Assembly (NCBI GenBank): GCA_018263005.1
Contig: JADFDH010000001.1
Location: forward strand, 558,001 to 622,000
DNA from: Methanobacterium sp.
GTDB taxonomy: Archaea; Methanobacteriota; Methanobacteria; Methanobacteriales; Methanobacteriaceae
Direction: 5' to 3'
DNA length: 64,000 bases
Part shown: positions 44,710-53,538 of the stretch, piece after piece
Numbering within the stretch: the stretch's first letter is position 1
How the letters are laid out: each line of letters opens with the position of its first letter
Translations under genes and position numbers: made by a program
Notes under the pieces: model-generated
Told to the model about the DNA's origin: nothing
The model's database searches: none
The model's input: the letters and a program-made list of their open reading frames with translations, nothing else

Positions 44710-45756
44710 TTATTTAACACTGTGGTAAATTATATCAGCGATTCTATCTGGAGTTTCTAATATATCCTTACTGTACTTGTTAACATTTTCTTTCATTTCA
44801 TCGAGATGATCAAGGGCTTCTTTTACTTCTGTATCTATGGTTTCTATATGTCCCTGAACTAAAGCACCTTCAAATATTTCAGGGAATCTTGTGATCCTAC
44901 CCCATTTCACCCCTTGAAGTGTAATCAGTGGTAAGCCACAGGCTATAGTTTCATGGATCATAATTCCATCATCAGATGATATAACCAAGTCGGTTAATTT
45001 AAACAAATCACGAATCCAATCAATAAAACCTAAATATATTATATTGCCTTCTTTAAGGAGTTTTAAACATTTCTCATCTCTATTGATTCCCACAACAACA
45101 ATATTGGCTTTTATATCACTTTTACCAAGCTTTGAAGCAGCTAGAACCATTTTCTCAAAGAGATGAGATCCTGATGATAAGAGGATGGTAGGTAAATTCT
45201 CATCGTATTCATCCGGCATAAGATTACGGGCTTTTTCCTTATCTCCGTTGATTACAGTAGAATCAATTGGAGAATATGATTGATGCAAGTTTTTGAATTT
45301 GGTTTCTTTTCCAAAAAGTGGAGACTCGGTACTGGTAACACAGGCAGTTGCTACTCTGGGACATATCTTAGCATCGATAGGAGTCCATAATATGCATACG
45401 GAGGGAACATTGGCCAATTTAGCAGATAAACATCCAATTACTGCTCCTCCACCACTTAAACCTATAACAACATCTGGATTAACCTTTTTTATTAACCTTG
45501 ATGTTAGGAAAACTGCATTCATGGATTTAATAGCAGCTTTAAATAAGGAAACCTTGGAAGCCACATGACCCCCTGCTGCGGGTACAGTTGTCTTATACCA
45601 GGTTAAGTTATTATTTTTAAACAACAAACCACTGGATTTACTGTCCAGGGCGAATTCACTTTCAACACCTATTTTAGACAAGGATTTTGAGATGTTAAGT
45701 GCTGCTGCACTGTCCCCTCCAACTCCTGGTCCGGTAATTACGAATAATGCTTTCAT
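44710..45756 (-). CDS. MurG-like GT-B glycosyltransferase (GT28-type)
   Basis: A 348-residue protein with the GT-B two-domain layout. The N-terminal domain begins ALFVITGPGVGGDSAAALNIS and includes DVVIGLSGGGAVIGCLSAKL; the C-terminal domain has LLSSGSHLFEK and the donor-binding stretch LVISSDDGIMIHETIACGLPLI. It resembles MurG and UDP-sugar glycosyltransferases that act on lipid-linked precursors. With a MraY-like gene 5 kb away and UDP-sugar enzymes next to it, a role in pseudomurein or surface glycan synthesis is likely but unproven. Confidence 0.75.
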   Translation of the reverse strand: MKALFVITGPGVGGDSAAALNISKSLSKIGVESEFALDSKSSGLLFKNNNLTWYKTTVPAAGGHVASKVSLFKAAIKSMNAVFLTSRLIKKVNPDVVIGLSGGGAVIGCLSAKLANVPSVCILWTPIDAKICPRVATACVTSTESPLFGKETKFKNLHQSYSPIDSTVINGDKEKARNLMPDEYDENLPTILLSSGSHLFEKMVLAASKLGKSDIKANIVVVGINRDEKCLKLLKEGNIIYLGFIDWIRDLFKLTDLVISSDDGIMIHETIACGLPLITLQGVKWGRITRFPEIFEGALVQGHIETIDTEVKEALDHLDEMKENVNKYSKDILETPDRIADIIYHSVK

Positions 45757-45922
45757 TAAAACACCTTATAATATAATTTTAACATATCTTTAATTTTCAA
45801 TAACTCACTTACACATTATTAATTAAATTTATAAAAATCTCGATTTTCATTTAAAATTAAATTTAATTGACAATAAATATCATTTAAATATTTTAATTAA
45901 TTGGTGATATTGCCTTATAAAT

Positions 45923-46741
45923 CTATTTAACATTCTTCTTAAACATTGAATCATCGGTGGATATCTGGTTGAAATAATCTGAATTCCAGATGAAATCATA
46001 GATTCCGGATATAGTATCAACGAACTCCTGATACTGATTCCATATGGCTATAGCAGTTTCAGATAAAGCAGTGGAACCTGATAATTTACAAAATGCTATT
46101 AACATCTCTTTTTTATCTCTAACTATCAGTTTTATGAATGGAACTGGGAAAAATTTAATCTCCAAGGGTAAATCTTTCAATATCTCCTGGGTGGGGACTT
46201 CCATATCATCCACCCGGCAGCTAGGGGCGGTAAGTACTCTGATAGTAACTCCTTTATTTAAAGGTTTTTTCAGGTTCTCTTTTAATAAATTCGGTTCTCC
46301 CTGGAACATCAATCCACCCATGATGAACAGGGATTCTCTGGCTCGGGATATAATTTCCATCTCCTTATTTACTATTTTATCAGGACCATATAATAACCAG
46401 ATAGGTGCTGGAACTTGGGGTATCTGGCTTTCATAGATCATATTAAGTTCTGATTCAGCCAGGTCTAAAGTGTCTTTAATATTACTCTTATGTTTCTTGA
46501 ATACTTCGTGAGGAGGTATTACAGTGAATTTCAATGGTTTTCCCCGGTTCATTTCAATGAAACCCTTCTTCACCAGACTCCTTAAAACATCATATACTTT
46601 CGATCGAGGGACATGGGAGGCTAAACTTATTTCTGCAGCGTTAGCAGAGATTAATGAAGTTAAAGCCACATATGCGCGTGTTTCATAATCGGTTAGTCCC
46701 ATCAATCTGAGTGCTTCATTTGATTCCCTGCTCAAAGTCAT
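45923..46741 (-). CDS. TrmB-family transcriptional regulator
   Basis: A 272-residue protein. The N-terminal winged helix (about 10-80; LTDYETRAYVAL, AAEISLASHVPRSKVYDVLRSLVKKG) is followed by a coiled-coil helix (about 85-105) and a TrmB-type effector domain containing VRVLTAP-like TIRVLTAPSCR and GSTALSETAIAIW. TrmB regulators sense sugars or other small molecules. It is divergent from the ABC exporter operon, which is its likely target, and also borders the envelope-sugar cluster. Confidence 0.85.
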   Translation of the reverse strand: MTLSRESNEALRLMGLTDYETRAYVALTSLISANAAEISLASHVPRSKVYDVLRSLVKKGFIEMNRGKPLKFTVIPPHEVFKKHKSNIKDTLDLAESELNMIYESQIPQVPAPIWLLYGPDKIVNKEMEIISRARESLFIMGGLMFQGEPNLLKENLKKPLNKGVTIRVLTAPSCRVDDMEVPTQEILKDLPLEIKFFPVPFIKLIVRDKKEMLIAFCKLSGSTALSETAIAIWNQYQEFVDTISGIYDFIWNSDYFNQISTDDSMFKKNVK

Positions 46742-46801
46742 TATTTCACCTTATTCTCAACATATCATTTTAATTTCTATTTTAATCAATTTTATTTTAG
46801 T

Positions 46802-46883
46802 ATATTTTTCAAAATATGATTTTATCATTTCAAAGCTATAATCTTTTCCCAATTTACCTCCTCTTAGTGACAATATTTATAAA
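46802..46883 (+). promoter_or_regulatory. Divergent region: palindrome and TATA box of the ABC operon
   Basis: ATATTTT (46802-46808) and AAAATAT (46811-46817) form a perfect inverted repeat with a 2-nt centre, a candidate TrmB-type site. A TATA box TTTATAAAT (about 46875-46883) lies about 45 nt before the ABC ATPase start at 46928, which has a TTAGGTGA ribosome binding site. Confidence 0.45.
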
Positions 46884-46927
46884 TGTGTGAACAAAATAAC
46901 ATGATTTAGAAGTAGTTAGGTGAAATT

Positions 46928-47680
46928 ATGACTCTAGAAAACGAATATGCCATCATCACCCATCATATTACCAAAAAGTTCAAGGATTTCATCGCAGTAA
47001 AGGATTTGAATTTGAAGGTAAAGAAAGGAGAGATATATGGCCTGTTAGGTCCAAATGGCGCGGGTAAAACCACCATCATAAAGATGTTAGCCAGCATAAG
47101 CAACCCCACCCATGGAGAAGCACGAGTGTTGGGAGAGAAAATACCGGATGGTGATATTGCATCAAAGATAGGTTACATGCCCCAGGAAACAGGTGTATAC
47201 TTGGGACTTACCGTTGATCAAAATATGAAATTCTATGGCCGAATTTTCAACATTGAAAAAGAGGAAATGGAGAAGAGAGAAGATGAATTGTTGAAATTCG
47301 TTGATCTAGAGGATTGGAAAAATGAGATGGTGGAAAATCTCAGTGGAGGTATGAAGCACAGATTATCTCTGGCTTGTACCCTGATTCACAAACCAGAACT
47401 ACTATTTCTTGATGAACCTACCGTAGGAGTGGATCCTGAACTCAGAATATCCTTCTGGAAATATTTCAACCAATTAAGGGAAAATGGAGTCACCATCCTA
47501 ATAACCACCCATTACATGGATGAAGCCAGGCACTGTGACCGAATAGGTTTTATGCAGAAAGGAACGCTTATAGCGGAAGATGCACCATCAAAACTCCTAC
47601 AGGATACTGGTAAAGATTCTCTGGAAGATGCATTCCTAGAAATTGCCCAAAAGGATGACCGAAAAAAGGTGGTCACATGA
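46928..47680 (+). CDS. ABC-2 type exporter, ATP-binding protein
   Basis: A 250-residue ABC ATPase with Walker A GPNGAGKTT (about 39-47), Q-loop YMPQETG, signature LSGGMKHRLS, Walker B LLFLDEPTVGVDPE and the H-loop His in TTHYMDEA. It is of the DrrA/NatA type used for drug, lipid or polysaccharide export. The permease gene overlaps its last 4 nt, so they form one transporter. Divergent TrmB is the likely regulator. Confidence 0.93.
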   Translation: MTLENEYAIITHHITKKFKDFIAVKDLNLKVKKGEIYGLLGPNGAGKTTIIKMLASISNPTHGEARVLGEKIPDGDIASKIGYMPQETGVYLGLTVDQNMKFYGRIFNIEKEEMEKREDELLKFVDLEDWKNEMVENLSGGMKHRLSLACTLIHKPELLFLDEPTVGVDPELRISFWKYFNQLRENGVTILITTHYMDEARHCDRIGFMQKGTLIAEDAPSKLLQDTGKDSLEDAFLEIAQKDDRKKVVT

Positions 47681-48819
47681 AATTCTTCCGAATAATGGCT
47701 ATAAGCCGCCGTGTCTTCCGTGATTTGGCAAATGATAAACGTAGTCTAGCCATGCTCTTCATAGCTCCTATCTTTGCCATGTGCGTCTTCGGAGTGGCTT
47801 TCAGTGGTGATGTGGAAGGTGTAAATGTGATCATCGTAAATCAGGATCAGGGTTTCACACCTCCTTTTAGTGGTGAAACAACCTATTTATCCAAAGAAAT
47901 AATTAACAATCTTAACACCACCATATTAAATATCCAGAATATGAATAATATAGATGAAGCACGGCTGATTGTTGAAAAAGGCCAAGCATCAGCGGTTATA
48001 ATATTTCCAGAGGATTTTAGTAAAAATGCCATATTAAAATCACAAAATCAATCATATCCCAGTAATTCAGAAATTATAATAGAAGGTGATGATAGCATCA
48101 CCAACATAAAAAATGCCATATCAAAATCGGTTAACCAAGCCCTATCAGATACATTAATAGAGAATGGAGTCACTCCTGCTATAAAAGTTACATCAGACCC
48201 AATATATGGTGAAGATGCGGATTTTATTGACTTTTTCGTACCGGGAATTCTGGCATTTGTAGTATACCTGCTGACCACTATAATAACCCTGATCACTTTT
48301 GTGGGTGAAAGATCTAACGGTACATTGGAGAGAGTCATGGCCAGCCCAGTTACCGAAGGAGAAGTTGTAACCGGATACGCAATAACCTTCGGTACCATGG
48401 GAGTTATACAAGTTGCACTTCTATTATCCATAGCCATATTAGTATTCAACGTCATGGTTGTGGGAAATGTACTACTAGCATTCCTGGCCGTGGCAATTCT
48501 AGCTATAACATGTCAAGCCCTGGGCATATTACTATCAAGTCTTGCAAAAAGACCGGAACAGGCCATACAATTTTTACCCTTTGTAATATTACCCGCATTC
48601 CTCCTTTCAGGAGTATTCTGGCCATTACAAGCCATACCCGAATGGTTAAGACCATTCTCATATCTAGTACCTCCCACCTATGCAGTGGACGCCTGCCGGG
48701 CGGTGATGCTCAAGGGATGGGGAATAGATAAAATATGGCCAGATATACTGGCACTGGTAATATTCGCTCTTTTCTTCCTGATATTAGCTGTTTGGACCTT
48801 GAAAAGAGGGAAAAAATGA
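47677..48819 (+). CDS. ABC-2 type exporter, permease
   Basis: A 380-residue permease of the YhgE/DrrB type: one N-terminal transmembrane helix (about 25-42), a large extracytoplasmic domain (about 45-185), then five helices from about residue 190 to 375. The ABC-2 signature region includes RSNGTLERVMASPV and FLLSGVFWPLQAIPEWLRP. It overlaps the ATPase gene (ATGA). The substrate is not evident. Confidence 0.9.
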   Translation: MKFFRIMAISRRVFRDLANDKRSLAMLFIAPIFAMCVFGVAFSGDVEGVNVIIVNQDQGFTPPFSGETTYLSKEIINNLNTTILNIQNMNNIDEARLIVEKGQASAVIIFPEDFSKNAILKSQNQSYPSNSEIIIEGDDSITNIKNAISKSVNQALSDTLIENGVTPAIKVTSDPIYGEDADFIDFFVPGILAFVVYLLTTIITLITFVGERSNGTLERVMASPVTEGEVVTGYAITFGTMGVIQVALLLSIAILVFNVMVVGNVLLAFLAVAILAITCQALGILLSSLAKRPEQAIQFLPFVILPAFLLSGVFWPLQAIPEWLRPFSYLVPPTYAVDACRAVMLKGWGIDKIWPDILALVIFALFFLILAVWTLKRGKK

Positions 48820-48987
48820 ATATTATTATTTTTATTTATCTTTTTCAATCTTAAAATAAATTATAAGAGTTTTTTTAGATGATTATTAAATCCAAAATAG
48901 TTCTTTTAAATTCAAAAACTAAATAATAAAATATAAATATAGCTCCCTGCCAAAATAAAGATTAATTATAAAAAAAAGGTGGGAAAA

Positions 48988-50115
48988 TTGTCTTTTTTGT
49001 CATTAATAATAAAAAATCCATTTAGGAATAGAACAAGAGCGGCTCTTGCGATTTTAGGGATTTCAATTGGGATTGCTACCATTGTTGCTTTGGGTATGAT
49101 TACGGATGGTTTAACCGCCTCCACCCAAACCACACTCAGCAACGGAACCGCTGAAATAACCGTAACTGCAACAGGCTCTAATGCATTTTCAGCTACTGGT
49201 GGAACACTTACCGAAAACTATGTGACTAATATATTGAACATTAGCGGAGTAAATGCTACAGCAGGGATATTAAGGGGAATAACACCTGCAGCAGGAACAG
49301 TTAATGGTCTGGAAGTTAACGGAATCAACAGTAGCCAGATTAATTTAGAGGGAATAGCCATTACAAATGGAACGAACTTTGCAGATGGTACAAATCAGGT
49401 AATAATAGGAAAAACCATAGCGCCGGTTATAAACAAAACAGTTGGAAGTACAATAAACCTTTTCGGCAAAGAATTTACCGTGGTAGGAATATATCAAAGT
49501 GGAAATATAGTAACCGACAGTGTAGCATTTGTTTCTTTAACTACTCTGCAAAACATGACCAATGCTCAAGGTAAAATCACAATTATAGCAGTTAAAGTTA
49601 ATACGGGGGCCAATGCCACTAATGTAGCCAATAATATAACAAATGCCTATCCTAATCAACTGACCACCACCACAGCAACACAAGAAGCCAGTCTAATGGA
49701 CAAAAGTATGAGTGGTATAAACACTGCATCAGCAGCAATATCTGTATTAGCCATAGTAATTGGTGGAATAGGTATAATAAACGTCATGATAATGTCTGTA
49801 TTTGAAAGAACTCGTGAAATAGGAGTATTAAAAGCAGTGGGATGGAAGAGCAGTGACATTTTAATAATGATCCTTGGTGAATCCATTATATTAACATTAG
49901 TAGCCGGTGTAGTGGGTATATTATTAGGCTACATAGGTTCAGAGGGATTGTTAGCCTTTTTCTCTACAACAGGATCCGTTATCAAGCCAGTATTTACCAC
50001 AAACATAGTAATCAGAGCATTAGCCATTGCATTAGTCGTTGGTATATTAGGAGGAATATACCCGGCATACAGAGCGTCACGATTACCACCTACGGAGGCG
50101 TTGCGTTATGAGTAA
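48988..50115 (+). CDS. MacB/FtsX-like ABC permease
   Basis: A 375-residue protein. A first helix (about 18-38, AALAILGISIGIATIVALG) is followed by an extracytoplasmic domain rich in Asn and Thr (about 45-245), then three helices, with FERTREIGVLKAVGWKSSDI between the second and third, typical of MacB-type FtsX permeases. TTG 48988 is preferred because AAGGTGGG (48976-48983) is 4-5 nt before it; GTG 48979 lies inside that site. Its ATPase overlaps the 3' end by 8 nt. Confidence 0.9.
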   Translation: MSFLSLIIKNPFRNRTRAALAILGISIGIATIVALGMITDGLTASTQTTLSNGTAEITVTATGSNAFSATGGTLTENYVTNILNISGVNATAGILRGITPAAGTVNGLEVNGINSSQINLEGIAITNGTNFADGTNQVIIGKTIAPVINKTVGSTINLFGKEFTVVGIYQSGNIVTDSVAFVSLTTLQNMTNAQGKITIIAVKVNTGANATNVANNITNAYPNQLTTTTATQEASLMDKSMSGINTASAAISVLAIVIGGIGIINVMIMSVFERTREIGVLKAVGWKSSDILIMILGESIILTLVAGVVGILLGYIGSEGLLAFFSTTGSVIKPVFTTNIVIRALAIALVVGILGGIYPAYRASRLPPTEALRYE

Positions 50116-50791
50116 AAATATCATCGAAATTCACGGAATGAAAAAGAGTTTTGATAAGGGAAGAGTACAGGCATTAAGAGGAGTAGATCTGGAGATAAAA
50201 GAGGGTGAATTCGTATCGATCATGGGACCATCTGGTTCTGGTAAATCAACACTTCTAAATATGATAGGAGCGTTTGATAGGGCTGATGAAGGGACCATTG
50301 AAGTAGCTGGTATTGATCTGATGAAAACTAAACGTTTAGATAAATTCCGCTCCCAGCAGATAGGGTTTGTCTTCCAATTACATAACCTAATTCCCAACCT
50401 AAGTGTCCTGGAGAATGTGGAGATTCCCATGCTCAGAACAAAAGCCACAACCAAAGAGATGGATGAAAGAGCAATGGAAATTCTGGAACTGATGAACTTC
50501 TCTAATTTATCGGATCTGGTTAAACAAAACCCTACCAGGTTATCTGGTGGTGAAAGGCAAAGAGTAGCCATTGCCAGGGCGTTGGTTAATCATCCTAAAA
50601 TAATACTCGCAGATGAACCCACAGGAGCTTTAGATTCAAAAACCACCCAGATGATCCTGGACCTTCTCAAAGACATACATGAAAAAGAAAACGTAACACT
50701 GGTGATGGTGACTCACGAACCTGATGTAGGAGCACAGGCTGATCGGACCGTATATGTACTTGATGGTAAAGTAAAAGAAAAGGAGACATAG
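50108..50791 (+). CDS. MacB/LolD-like ABC ATPase
   Basis: A 227-residue ATPase with Walker A GPSGSGKSTLLN (about 39-50), Q-loop FVFQLHNLIPNL, signature LSGGERQRVAIARAL, Walker B ILADEPTGALDS and H-loop VTHEPD. It pairs with the FtsX-like permease upstream, the start codon lying within the end of that gene. Such pairs work in mechanotransmission or efflux of lipids or peptides. The archaeal substrate is unknown. Confidence 0.94.
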   Translation: MSKNIIEIHGMKKSFDKGRVQALRGVDLEIKEGEFVSIMGPSGSGKSTLLNMIGAFDRADEGTIEVAGIDLMKTKRLDKFRSQQIGFVFQLHNLIPNLSVLENVEIPMLRTKATTKEMDERAMEILELMNFSNLSDLVKQNPTRLSGGERQRVAIARALVNHPKIILADEPTGALDSKTTQMILDLLKDIHEKENVTLVMVTHEPDVGAQADRTVYVLDGKVKEKET

Positions 50792-50803
50792 AAAGATTAT
50801 GTC

Positions 50804-51709
50804 TTATAATGCATAAGGATTAAAGAATAATCTACGCAGACCTAAAAACTTTCCTAATTTATTTTTTATCACTATCTTTCTATTTTTTAGGGCTAATTTC
50901 CGGATTAGGTCACCTAAACCCCCACCGGTTAAAACGTCCATTAATAAATCCCCATAGTAAGGGTTATCAATTTTTAATTCCTTTTCCAGGTACTTTTTAA
51001 GATTATTTCTCCTTAAAACTGCTATTAAAGCTGATGTTAATATTAAAAGGATCAATACAACTATGAACAACCCAGAAATGCTCCAAGTGTGGAAATTTGT
51101 GATGTTGATTCCTAAATATGTATATAAAACTCCCAGGGCAACTGCAAATGAATGATTTCCTACTTCACCCATCATTATTTTCCCCTGATAGTCCAGGGGT
51201 GCATATCCTAAAACAATGGCTAAAACTATAAGCGCAGGAGTATAAGGATTTCCTGTGGTTAAATAAAGAGTGATTGCCAGCAGGGAGGACATTATGATCA
51301 CAGTGGAGCATGCAGTCCCCGGTTGCATGTCCGCAATATTAAGGGGTTGAATCATCAGGGCAATAAGGATAGAAACGGGGCCGAAAAAGAAATAACCTAC
51401 GATCATAACCATAAGCATGCCAATACCCCGGGAAAGCTGTCCCAGTTCAAAAGGCAAAGATTCAATTTTTTTCCTACCAATCAAATCATCAATAAATGAA
51501 AAAACACCTATTAAGGCAATGAGGTAATTGCCTGGTGATGGGAAAAATAATAATAGAACCAGGAAAGGAGCGAATCCCACAGCCCGGGGAGTACCCCCTC
51601 TGATGGTTGTATACAGATTCCCGCCTCTATTTTTGATTAGAAATTTAAATAGAATGGTTAAAATAAATGAGAAGATAAAAATGAGTGATAAATTAAGTAT
51701 TTGATACAT
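50804..51709 (-). CDS. MraY-like phosphoglycosyl transferase
   Basis: A 301-residue polytopic protein with about eight helices. It keeps key motifs of the MraY/GT4 superfamily: the Asp pair in FSFIDDLIGRK, NIADMQPGTACS in place of the NLxDG loop, and MGEVGNHSFAV matching the MGDxGS loop. These enzymes transfer a sugar phosphate to a polyprenyl phosphate. In Methanobacteriales a MraY-like enzyme is proposed for pseudomurein precursor synthesis. A DDLIGRK-type loop without a His-rich C-terminal motif keeps the exact substrate open. Confidence 0.78.
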   Translation of the reverse strand: MYQILNLSLIFIFSFILTILFKFLIKNRGGNLYTTIRGGTPRAVGFAPFLVLLLFFPSPGNYLIALIGVFSFIDDLIGRKKIESLPFELGQLSRGIGMLMVMIVGYFFFGPVSILIALMIQPLNIADMQPGTACSTVIIMSSLLAITLYLTTGNPYTPALIVLAIVLGYAPLDYQGKIMMGEVGNHSFAVALGVLYTYLGINITNFHTWSISGLFIVVLILLILTSALIAVLRRNNLKKYLEKELKIDNPYYGDLLMDVLTGGGLGDLIRKLALKNRKIVIKNKLGKFLGLRRLFFNPYAL

Positions 51710-51851
51710 TTTTTCCCACCTATAATTAATATTACTTGAATTTTTTCAAAATTCTATAAGGGCTATAAACAATTATTAAATAAAATTATCCTTAATCTAT
51801 ATCTTAACCGTTTATAACCATTTTACATAAACTATATCTTAACTTTCTATA

Positions 51852-52916
51852 TCATTTTCCTAATCCGTATCTTAATAGTCCGGCAATACCACCTAGGGCT
51901 GATAATTGCTTTCCTGAGTCATGTTCGCTGCTGATGATCATGACTTTCCCGCCCAGATTCTCAGTGGTATTCATTATTTTCTCTACATCTTCTTCTCGGA
52001 CTAGTTCATCTATTACCAGTAATTCCTTTACAGCACCGGCCTGGGCGGCTTTTTCAACTTCTTTTTTTCCATAGGTAACCATATTTGATGATTTTCCTAT
52101 TTCCTGGAGAAGATCAGCCATGGCTTTAATTTCTTGTGCGATCCGTCCCTCGGTGGCCATATCCTCCATAATTCCTTTTTGAAGTACTTCATGGATTCCT
52201 GCTCTGCCACCCGCCCCTGTACTTTCTAATATGCTTATTTTAGATATTTCTGGATTTTTCTGTTCCATATACTGGTAGAAATCGTTTTTTCCAAATCCAG
52301 GTCCGGCGATGACTATTCCTTCTATTCCTTCGAAGTTATTAATGGTACTGGCTATGTTATCATAGAATTTCTTGATTATTTGGTCTCTGTTTTTTTGAAT
52401 CATCCTTTTCCCGGAAACTCCACCAATAATTGGACCGTAATATTCCACGCCGTATTGGCGTAATATACCAATATCTGCAGTGTCATCTTCTATAACTACT
52501 ACCATGGCTTTAGGTATTTTAGAAGCTTTAATAGAGTCTTTAATCCTTTTTTGGTGCCAGCGGGTCCATTTTTCCTTTTGAATTCGCACTGGATTTTTCA
52601 GTTTTAGGTCCAGGGTGTGATATGATCCTAAGGGTACCAGGTCCTCTGGACCCTTTTCAATAACACCGGTAGCTCTTAACTTGCCGGTGTATTTGTGAAA
52701 ATTAATATTTTCAACACGTATGCCCATGAAGAATGTTTTTTTAATCCCTCGATCACTGCGCAGGCGCTCTCCTGTGGTATCCTGGATACGTCTGGTGGTT
52801 CTTGCAGATAGAAGATCTCCAGGTTCTATAAGGTGGGATAGGTGCCATAGGTCATCCAGGGTTTCTGGTAATAACTCTATACTTCCTTTTTTATTATCTT
52901 GATGGACAACACGCAT
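51852..52916 (-). CDS. pelA: mRNA surveillance protein Pelota
   Basis: A 354-residue archaeal Pelota, related to eRF1. It begins MRVVHQDNKKGSIEL with the Sm-like domain (about 1-130, including DDLWHLSHLIEPGDLL). A central domain (about 135-245, AMVVVIEDDTADIGILRQYG) and a C-terminal domain (about 250-350; VTYGKKEVEKAAQAGAVKELLVIDE) follow. The GGQ motif of release factors is absent, as expected. With aEF1A it rescues stalled ribosomes. Length and domain order are normal. Confidence 0.96.
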   Translation of the reverse strand: MRVVHQDNKKGSIELLPETLDDLWHLSHLIEPGDLLSARTTRRIQDTTGERLRSDRGIKKTFFMGIRVENINFHKYTGKLRATGVIEKGPEDLVPLGSYHTLDLKLKNPVRIQKEKWTRWHQKRIKDSIKASKIPKAMVVVIEDDTADIGILRQYGVEYYGPIIGGVSGKRMIQKNRDQIIKKFYDNIASTINNFEGIEGIVIAGPGFGKNDFYQYMEQKNPEISKISILESTGAGGRAGIHEVLQKGIMEDMATEGRIAQEIKAMADLLQEIGKSSNMVTYGKKEVEKAAQAGAVKELLVIDELVREEDVEKIMNTTENLGGKVMIISSEHDSGKQLSALGGIAGLLRYGLGK

Positions 52917-53088
52917 GATATTATGCCTTTTGTATTTTTCTAGTTTATTATTAAGACTAAAATCTTATTTAATTATTTATTCTACTTCAAAGGTTAATTT
53001 TAGTAGTTTTTTATTTTCAGGGTTTCTTCCCATATACTATCATAACTTTTATATAAAAGTTATTACTATTATGGTATGGTGAATAAAA

Positions 53089-53418
53089 ATGGAGAACCAA
53101 TTAGAAAAGAAAATAACAGAAGCTTTAGAAAACGTTGAACCATGGCAAAGAGTCCCCACATCAGTTGAAGGAGCTTTCCTGGTTAAAACACCAGAAAAAG
53201 GCAGTCATAAGACAATAATGGTTGAAATAAATCCATTAAATGAACGAAGGACCCCCATAAAAAGACGAGGTCTTTTTTTAAGACAATCAATGGAGCTTGA
53301 GAAATTCTTGGAAGTACTGCAGAATGAAAGTGTGGATGAGCTACTCAAAACAGTAGATGAAATGTCAAATGGTTCTGAAGCACAAACAACAGGTGGACTG
53401 GAAACTCTGGAAATTTAA
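53089..53418 (+). CDS. Conserved archaeal protein of unknown function
   Basis: A 109-residue soluble protein with no recognised family. It begins with an acidic helix, then shows VPTSVEGAFLVKTPEKGSHK, a basic RRTPIKRRGLFLR turn and a C-terminal helix (ELEKFLEVLQ), ending in a polar tail. It has its own promoter, with TATATAAAAG (about 53051-53060) upstream, and is divergent from pelA. Gene structure and codon character support it being real. Confidence 0.7.
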   Translation: MENQLEKKITEALENVEPWQRVPTSVEGAFLVKTPEKGSHKTIMVEINPLNERRTPIKRRGLFLRQSMELEKFLEVLQNESVDELLKTVDEMSNGSEAQTTGGLETLEI

Positions 53419-53457
53419 TGAAATTTAGAAAATGAAGGAAAATTTATCAGAGTTGAG

Positions 53458-53505
53458 ATGATTGGGTGGATATACATCAAGCGGGGAGGTGAATTTTTGA
53501 AATAA
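53458..53505 (+). CDS. 15-codon upstream ORF in frame with tyrA
   Basis: ATG 53458 opens a peptide MIGWIYIKRGGEFLK that ends at TAA 53503. A strong ribosome binding site GGGGAGGTGA (53483-53492) lies inside it, followed 4 nt later by TTG-AAA-TAA. The same frame continues beyond the TAA without another stop into tyrA (ATG 53539). It could be a leader peptide with Trp and Tyr codons, or a broken original start of tyrA. Confidence 0.35.
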   Translation: MIGWIYIKRGGEFLK

Positions 53506-53538
53506 ATATTAATAGTCCTGCTTTCTAAAGATATTCCT

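Noticed and set aside
51798..51880. Repeated CTATATCTTAAC-like segments downstream of and into the end of pelA
   Set aside because: Copies are short and AT-rich and the third is in coding sequence; no clear unit boundaries.
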